Source: SZUA-36 sp963774415
Lineage (GTDB): Bacteria; Pseudomonadota; Gammaproteobacteria; Xanthomonadales; SZUA-36
NCBI GenBank assembly: GCA_963774415.1
Contig: CAVZEU010000004.1
Location: 124,001 to 188,000, forward strand
Direction: 5' to 3'
Length of the DNA: 64,000 nucleotides
Part shown: in pieces, positions 59,485 through 64,000 of the stretch
Layout: every line of letters starts with the position of its first letter
Position numbering within the stretch: position 1 is the stretch's first letter
The notes under the pieces: generated by a model
What the model was told of the DNA's origin: nothing
What the model saw: the letters and a program-made list of their open reading frames with translations, nothing else
Databases searched by the model: none
Program-made: the position numbers and the translations under genes

Positions 59485-60132
59485 TTACCTGAACACCCAG
59501 AAATACTCGTCCAGGCGCTCGACGCCGGCGGCCACGGCCCGCGGCATCGAGGCCAGCATGTCGGTGGTGCCGATGAGCTCGAGTTCATCACCCCACAGGT
59601 GCTCGACCTCGCCCGGCTCGACGCTGAACGGCGGGCCTTCCATCGATTGGGGCTCATAGGTCATCGACACCAGCAGGCCCCTGGGCGCGGGGCCCAGCAA
59701 CTTGCGGCAGGCGGCGACGTACGGCGGGCGCATGTCGTGCGGCAGCGCCACTAGCGCGGCGCGGTCGTAGAGCGCCGGGAACTTCGGGCCCTCGTAGTCC
59801 TCGGCCAGCTGGATGAAATCGGTGCAGAACAGGCGGATGTTGCGGTCTTCGGCCTGGTAGCAGGGGTGTCCGTATTGTTCGGTCTTTTCGAATGCCAGGC
59901 CGCTCTCGCTGAAAAAGTCGCGCACGGCCGCTTCGACGAACTCGACGCCGGTCACGTCAAAGCCGCGCTCTTCCAGCCACAGCATGTCGCGGGACTTGCC
60001 GCACAGCGGCACCAGCACGTGCGTGCCCGAGGGCAGTTGCGGCCAGTGGTTTTCCAGCGCAGCGTGGATCTGCGCCTGGTGAAAGCCGATATTGCCCTCG
60101 TTCCAGGTCTTGAGCCAGAAGTTGATACGCAA
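59485..60132 (-). CDS. tpm: Thiopurine S-methyltransferase
   Basis: The 215 residues match bacterial TPMT: FWLKTWNEGNIGFHQAQIH, the SAM site VLVPLCGKSRDMLWLEERG, CTDFIQLAEDYEG and DRAALVALPHDMRPPYV. It methylates thiols and, in bacteria, selenium and tellurium species. Its last 20 codons are duplicated 800 bases away beyond brnTA. Confidence 0.93.
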   Translation of the reverse strand: MRINFWLKTWNEGNIGFHQAQIHAALENHWPQLPSGTHVLVPLCGKSRDMLWLEERGFDVTGVEFVEAAVRDFFSESGLAFEKTEQYGHPCYQAEDRNIRLFCTDFIQLAEDYEGPKFPALYDRAALVALPHDMRPPYVAACRKLLGPAPRGLLVSMTYEPQSMEGPPFSVEPGEVEHLWGDELELIGTTDMLASMPRAVAAGVERLDEYFWVFR

Positions 60133-60327
60133 GGTCCTTTCCTCGTCTGTGGTCTGAGCGTCCGTTCAAGCGCCAGTCATGTCCCGCCGGGCCGCGGGCC
60201 ACGCCGCAGGATAACGGATTCTCAGCGTGCTGGAAACAGGCGATGGGGCCTTGGCGAGCGCCCGGTCCGCGCCCCGACGCAGGCGGGTTGGAATCACCGG
60301 TTTCTTGACCTGGGTCAACTCACCTCA

Positions 60328-60346
60328 AATAAGAATCATTATCATT
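60328..60346. promoter_or_regulatory. Putative Fur box
   Basis: AATAAGAATCATTATCATT resembles three adjacent Fur hexamers (reverse strand AATGATAATGATTCTTATT). It stands 74 bases before the porin start and suggests iron control. Confidence 0.55.
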
Positions 60347-60419
60347 AAGAGCCTGCAAACACGAACGAGGCTGATAACAGCAGGTGACACACTCCGGCAG
60401 CGGTCCAGGACCGGTGGAA

Positions 60420-61541
60420 ATGCGTGAGACCCGAAAAACTGTCCACTCCTCATGGTTACCGGTGATCGCATGGACGGTTCTGACCGCTGCCACCTTTTCC
60501 GTCTTCGCCGAAAGCCCCGCCGCCGCGCTGGAGGCGGACGTGACGCTGACCGCCCTGGCCGCCAGCGCGGAGCCGGTCAGGTCCGAAACGCTCGCCTCTT
60601 TCGACCTGCGCCTGGCCCTCGAGGCCGGCCCCGGCCAGTGGTTTTTCCACGCCGAGGCCAGCACCACGCCGCGATCGTCCGGTGTCGCTGCCTGGTTCCC
60701 GGAAGCCAACAAGGATGCCGGCACGGCGCTGGACGGGCACGGCCACGGGCGGGTGCAGCTATCGGAAGCGTACTATGAATTCGCGGCGGGGCCCGGTGTC
60801 TGGGCGGCCGGGCTCATCGACGCGCCGGGCTATATCGATAGCAGCGACATCGCCAACGACGAAACCCGCCAGTTCCTGGCCGCGACGTTTGTCAACAACC
60901 CGACGATACCGCTGCCGGACTACAGCCCGGGCGTCGCCTGGCGTTACCCGGCGGGCGACGGCCGCCAGGGCTTCACCTTTCTGCTGCAGTCGAGCCACGG
61001 CCTGGCCGACAACGAGGACGCCTCCTACCGGCAACTGGTCGATTTCGGCGCGGAGGCCAAGGGCGTGTTCGCCGCCCTCGAGACGGACATCGAATGGTCC
61101 ACGCTGACATGGCGCCTGGGGGCGTGGGGCCGGGAAACGCGCAAACCCCGGCGTGTGGAGGCCACCGAGGACGCCAGCCGCTACGGCCTTTATGGCGTCA
61201 TCGACGGCCATGGCGAGACGTTTGCCTGGAACCTGCGTGCGGGCGCCGCCGACGCGCGCGGCTCGGACCTCGATGCCTTTTTCAGCGTGGCCGTCGCGAT
61301 ACCGGTAGCCCGCGGCCGGCTGGGCATGGCGGCCGGGCGCACGCTGGCGGGCGCCCGCCATGACGACCCGGGGCGCCGCGCGGCGTGGCACGCGGAAGTC
61401 TATTACCGTCACCGGCTGAGCGATGTCCTGGCGATCACGCCGGACATCCAGTACCTGCGCCTGGAGCGCGCGGCCATGCTCGGCGGGAGCCGCGTGCGCC
61501 GCACGCTGGTGGCGGGCGTGCGCGTCACCGGCACGCTCTGA
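60420..61541 (+). CDS. OprB-like carbohydrate-type porin, possibly iron regulated
   Basis: The protein is 373 residues from ATG 60420 (a GTG start at 60384 is an alternative). A signal peptide lies at ~9-35 (LPVIAWTVLTAATFSVFAES). The following beta-rich barrel has SEAYYEFAAGPGVWAAGLID, DYSPGVAWRYPAGDGRQGFT and a C-terminal strand (RVRRTLVAGVRVTGTL). The pattern is that of OprB-type porins. The Fur-like site fits a role in iron-limited growth. Confidence 0.7.
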   Translation: MRETRKTVHSSWLPVIAWTVLTAATFSVFAESPAAALEADVTLTALAASAEPVRSETLASFDLRLALEAGPGQWFFHAEASTTPRSSGVAAWFPEANKDAGTALDGHGHGRVQLSEAYYEFAAGPGVWAAGLIDAPGYIDSSDIANDETRQFLAATFVNNPTIPLPDYSPGVAWRYPAGDGRQGFTFLLQSSHGLADNEDASYRQLVDFGAEAKGVFAALETDIEWSTLTWRLGAWGRETRKPRRVEATEDASRYGLYGVIDGHGETFAWNLRAGAADARGSDLDAFFSVAVAIPVARGRLGMAAGRTLAGARHDDPGRRAAWHAEVYYRHRLSDVLAITPDIQYLRLERAAMLGGSRVRRTLVAGVRVTGTL

Positions 61542-61585
61542 ATGGGGTCAGGTTCAATTAACGATCAATTGAACCTGACCCCATT
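61541..61585. terminator. 19-bp perfect inverted repeat between convergent genes
   Basis: AATGGGGTCAGGTTCAATT, a 7-base loop and its exact mirror sit between the porin stop and the acyl-CoA dehydrogenase stop. It could terminate both. It belongs to the same GGGGTCAG repeat type as 50487-50539. Confidence 0.6.
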
Positions 61586-61587
61586 TA

Positions 61588-62745
61588 TTAGCGGTTGTGC
61601 GTATAGCCGCAGGCGATCCCCGAGATGATCATCTTCTGCACGTTGGAGGTGCCCTCCACGACCTGCAGCGACTTGGCGTCGCGGTAGAAGCGCTCGGCCG
61701 GGTACTCGGAAGAAAAGCCGTAGGAGCCGAAGATCTTCATGCACTCGTTGGCGGCGTGCACGGCGGCCTCGGAGGCGGCCAGCTTGCCGACCGAGGTCTC
61801 GTACTGGCTCGGCTTGCCCTGGTCCTTGAGCCAGGCGGCGTGGTAGACCAGCATCTGCGCGGCCTTGTGCTCGACCACCATCTCGGCGATCTGCGCCTGG
61901 ATCATCTGGTGCTTCGAGATCGGCTTGCCGAACTGGGTGCGCTCGTTGGCGTAGTTGATGGCCAGTTCCAGCGCCCCGCCGGCCACGCCCAGCGCGCCGG
62001 CGGCGCAGCCGATGCGGGTGTTGCCGAGCTGCCACATGCACATCTTGAAGCCGTCGTTGAGCTTGCCTAAAAGCGCGTCTTTCGGGATCTTGGCGCCCTC
62101 GAAGATGAATTCGCCGGTGGGCGAGCAGTGCAGGCCCAGCTTGGTCGTGATCGGGCGCGCGGTGCAGCCTTCCAGGCCCTTGGGCTCGAGGATGAAGCAG
62201 GAGATGCCCTTGTTGCCCTTTTCCTTGTCGGTATAGGCGTAGAGCAGGCCGGCGTCGCCGATGTGGGCGTTGGTGATCCACAGCTTGTTGCCGTGCAGTT
62301 CCCAGTGATCGCCCCTGTCGATCGCGTGCGTGCTCATGCTGGCCACGTCGGAACCGGTGTTCGGTTCGGTCATGGCGAAAAAGCCCATCTTGGTGCCGTC
62401 GATCCAGCCGGGGATGTACTTCTCCTTCTGCTCGTCGGTGCCCCAGCGCGCGACCGACAGGGCCGGGCCGAGGTTCTGCATGTTGAACGGCAGCCGCCAC
62501 GAGGCCGAGACCTTGGCGATCTGCTCCGCCATCAGCACCGATTCCAGGTAGCCCATGCCGTTGCCGCCGAGTTCCTCGGGCAGCACGCAGGAGAGAAAAC
62601 CCAGCTCGCCCATCTTGGCGACGCGTTCCTGGCGGAACTCGTGGTTGCGCTCTTCTTCCTCCAGCGTCGGCGCGATCTCTTCCTGCGCGAAACGGCGCGC
62701 GGTGTCCTGCACCAGCTGTTGTTGTTCGTCCAGTTCGAAATTCAT
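61588..62745 (-). CDS. Acyl-CoA dehydrogenase
   Basis: This 385-aa FAD enzyme has GFFAMTEPNTGSDVASMSTH (residues ~130-150), KLWITNAHIGDAG, the domain 3 stretch RTQFGKPISKHQMIQ and QVVEGTSNVQKMIISGIACG with the C-terminal FAD/base region. It lies in one operon with a biotin domain and a Na+-pump decarboxylase subunit, which suggests a (glutaryl-CoA-like) substrate whose product is decarboxylated. That is inference. Confidence 0.9.
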   Translation of the reverse strand: MNFELDEQQQLVQDTARRFAQEEIAPTLEEEERNHEFRQERVAKMGELGFLSCVLPEELGGNGMGYLESVLMAEQIAKVSASWRLPFNMQNLGPALSVARWGTDEQKEKYIPGWIDGTKMGFFAMTEPNTGSDVASMSTHAIDRGDHWELHGNKLWITNAHIGDAGLLYAYTDKEKGNKGISCFILEPKGLEGCTARPITTKLGLHCSPTGEFIFEGAKIPKDALLGKLNDGFKMCMWQLGNTRIGCAAGALGVAGGALELAINYANERTQFGKPISKHQMIQAQIAEMVVEHKAAQMLVYHAAWLKDQGKPSQYETSVGKLAASEAAVHAANECMKIFGSYGFSSEYPAERFYRDAKSLQVVEGTSNVQKMIISGIACGYTHNR

Positions 62746-62757
62746 GATCGTTTCCGT

Positions 62758-62979
62758 TCAGGCCTCGTCGATGACCATCAGCACGTCGTCGTCGTCGACC
62801 GTGTCGCCTTTCTTGACCCGGATCTCCGCGATGGTGCCGTCACACGGCGCGTACACCGGGTTTTCCATCTTCAACGCTTCGATGATGACCAGCTCGTCGT
62901 CTTCCTCGACTTCGTCACCGACATCGACGAGGACCTTCCAGATGTTTCCGGCCAGTGGGACCAGGACTTCAGTAGCCAT
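62758..62979 (-). CDS. Biotin carboxyl carrier domain protein
   Basis: The 73 residues form just one biotinyl domain. The biotin-lysine motif reads IIEALKMENPVYAPCDGTIA (ALKM in place of the more common AMKM). This is the mobile carrier between carboxyltransferase and the membrane decarboxylase. It has no Ala/Pro linker as in GcdC/MmdC. It lies 12 bases upstream of the acyl-CoA dehydrogenase gene. Confidence 0.9.
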   Translation of the reverse strand: MATEVLVPLAGNIWKVLVDVGDEVEEDDELVIIEALKMENPVYAPCDGTIAEIRVKKGDTVDDDDVLMVIDEA

Positions 62980-62989
62980 AGTGTGTTTC

Positions 62990-64000
62990 CTATTGCAAGA
63001 TTGAAATGAATATGCCGGCCGCGATCACGGTACCGATGACGCCGGCGATGTTGGGGCCCATGGCGAACATGAGCAGATAATTCTTCTTGTCGGCTTCCGA
63101 GCCGACCTTCTGCACCACGCGCGCCGCCATCGGCACGGCGGAGACGCCGGCCGCGCCGACCAGCGGGTTGATCTTGTTTTTCGTGAACAGGTTCATCAGC
63201 TTGGCCAGCAGTATACCGCTGGCGGTCGAGACCATGAACGCGAACAGGCCGAGGAAAAAGATCTTCAGGCTCTCCGCGCGCAGAAACCGTTCCGCGCTCA
63301 TCGTCGCGCCGACGCTGACGCCGAGGAAAATCGTGACGATGTTCATCAGCGCGTTCTGCGAAACCTCGTTGAGGCGCTCGACCACCTTGGATTCGCGGAA
63401 CAGGTTGCCGAGCATGAACATCGCGATCAGCGGCGCGGCGGCCGGCACCAGCAGGATGATCACCATGGCCGCGATGAACGGGAAGAACAGTTTCTCCCGC
63501 GGCGTCACCTTGCGGCCCTTCTGCATGTGGATCTTGCGCTCGGCCTCGGTCGTCAATAACTTCATGATCGGCGGCATGATGATCGGCACCAGCGCCATGT
63601 AGGAATAGGCCGCGACCGCGCAGGCGCCCAAGAGCTGCGGCGCCAGCTTGGCCGAAAGGTAGATCGTCGTCGGCCCGTCGGCGCCGCCGATGATGCCGAT
63701 GGTGGCGGCCTCGGGCAGGGTGAAGCCCATCAGGTAGGCGGCGAAAAAGGTCACGTACACGCCCACCTGGGCGGCCGCGCCGAGAAAGATCAGCCGCGGT
63801 TGCGAGAGCATCGCGCCGAAATCGGTCAAGGCGCCAAGGCCGAGGAAGATCAGCGGCGGGATGACCTCCCACTCGATGCCGTAGTGGTAGAAACGCCAGA
63901 TCAGGCCTTCCCCGGGCACCATCAGGTGGGCCATGGGCAGGTTGGTGATGACGATGCCGAAGCCGATCGGCAGCAGCAGCAGCGGTTCGAAATTCTTCTT
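62990..64000 (-). CDS. Na+-translocating decarboxylase beta subunit (OadB/GcdB/MmdB family), 5' end cut
   Basis: The multi-helix membrane protein continues to the window edge (NFEPLLLLPIGFGIVITNLP before MAHLMVPGEG). The family motifs GALTDFGAMLSQPRL, IGIIGGADGPTTIYL and NPLVGAAGVSAVPMAARVVQ are present. It couples decarboxylation of carboxybiotin to Na+ export. It is followed by the biotin domain gene. The carboxyltransferase alpha subunit must lie outside the window. Confidence 0.95.
   Translation of the reverse strand, partial: KKNFEPLLLLPIGFGIVITNLPMAHLMVPGEGLIWRFYHYGIEWEVIPPLIFLGLGALTDFGAMLSQPRLIFLGAAAQVGVYVTFFAAYLMGFTLPEAATIGIIGGADGPTTIYLSAKLAPQLLGACAVAAYSYMALVPIIMPPIMKLLTTEAERKIHMQKGRKVTPREKLFFPFIAAMVIILLVPAAAPLIAMFMLGNLFRESKVVERLNEVSQNALMNIVTIFLGVSVGATMSAERFLRAESLKIFFLGLFAFMVSTASGILLAKLMNLFTKNKINPLVGAAGVSAVPMAARVVQKVGSEADKKNYLLMFAMGPNIAGVIGTVIAAGIFISILQ

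Overview
The window looks like a gammaproteobacterial chromosome: about 60% GC in the core genes, trpD-trpC next to a Coq7-type ubiquinone hydroxylase, an rplM-rpsI pair, REP palindromes with a REP-associated transposase relic, and an iron-regulated porin. The genus cannot be named from the sequence. Ordinary core genes fill both ends (1-9.3 kb and about 59.5-64 kb), with more chromosomal genes at 10-11.6 kb and 49.3-55.6 kb. In between, and again at 55.7-59.5 kb, lies a mosaic accessory region of restriction-modification, toxin-antitoxin and nuclease genes, mostly on the plus strand.

Left core: trpD (partial), trpC, a periplasmic protein, coq7, a DUF481 outer-membrane protein, a 2Fe-2S ferredoxin, rplM and rpsI. 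A locus follows with one intact tRNA-Gln(CUG), three decayed tRNA-Gln remnants and hairpin elements inserted in T-arm-like sequence. Then come a HIT protein, a large DUF748 protein and a DUF2237 protein. From 9.4 to 15.8 kb are toxin-antitoxin modules (HigB/HigA-like remnant, RelE/XRE, DUF4160/HTH, AbiEii/AbiEi) among REP palindromes, with pirin and thioesterase genes.

From 16.9 to 33.8 kb is one long type I R-M centred cluster: hsdR, hsdS, trlF, an hsdM relic, a HEPN/DUF6884 gene, an Nth-like glycosylase, a winged-helix + nucleotidyltransferase pair coupled to the true hsdM, then NERD, NucS-like, HNH and another probable nuclease. Many genes between 9.6 and 29.6 kb carry frameshifts, often explainable as loss of one CG dinucleotide, or as homopolymer indels. 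This is either consensus error or unusual decay.

From 33.9 to 49.3 kb a 702-bp direct repeat (DUF1810 + HIT genes) brackets HNH, MNT-HEPN, a WYL regulator divergent from a double-AAA ATPase, a GIY-YIG nuclease, and a coupled pair of an unknown 541-aa protein and an 869-aa PLD-like protein. That pair is the best candidate for an undescribed defence system. Small relics of hsdM, the winged-helix gene and the nucleotidyltransferase are scattered here. An AttH/permease/ATPase ABC operon and a TPR protein follow. Then come four more toxin-antitoxin modules (DUF6036 pair with a MITE in the toxin, RelE/XRE, RelE/HigA-like, BrnT/BrnA). BrnTA lies between duplicated 3' ends of the tpm gene. The right edge holds a porin and an acyl-CoA dehydrogenase / biotin domain / Na+-pumping decarboxylase beta-subunit operon.
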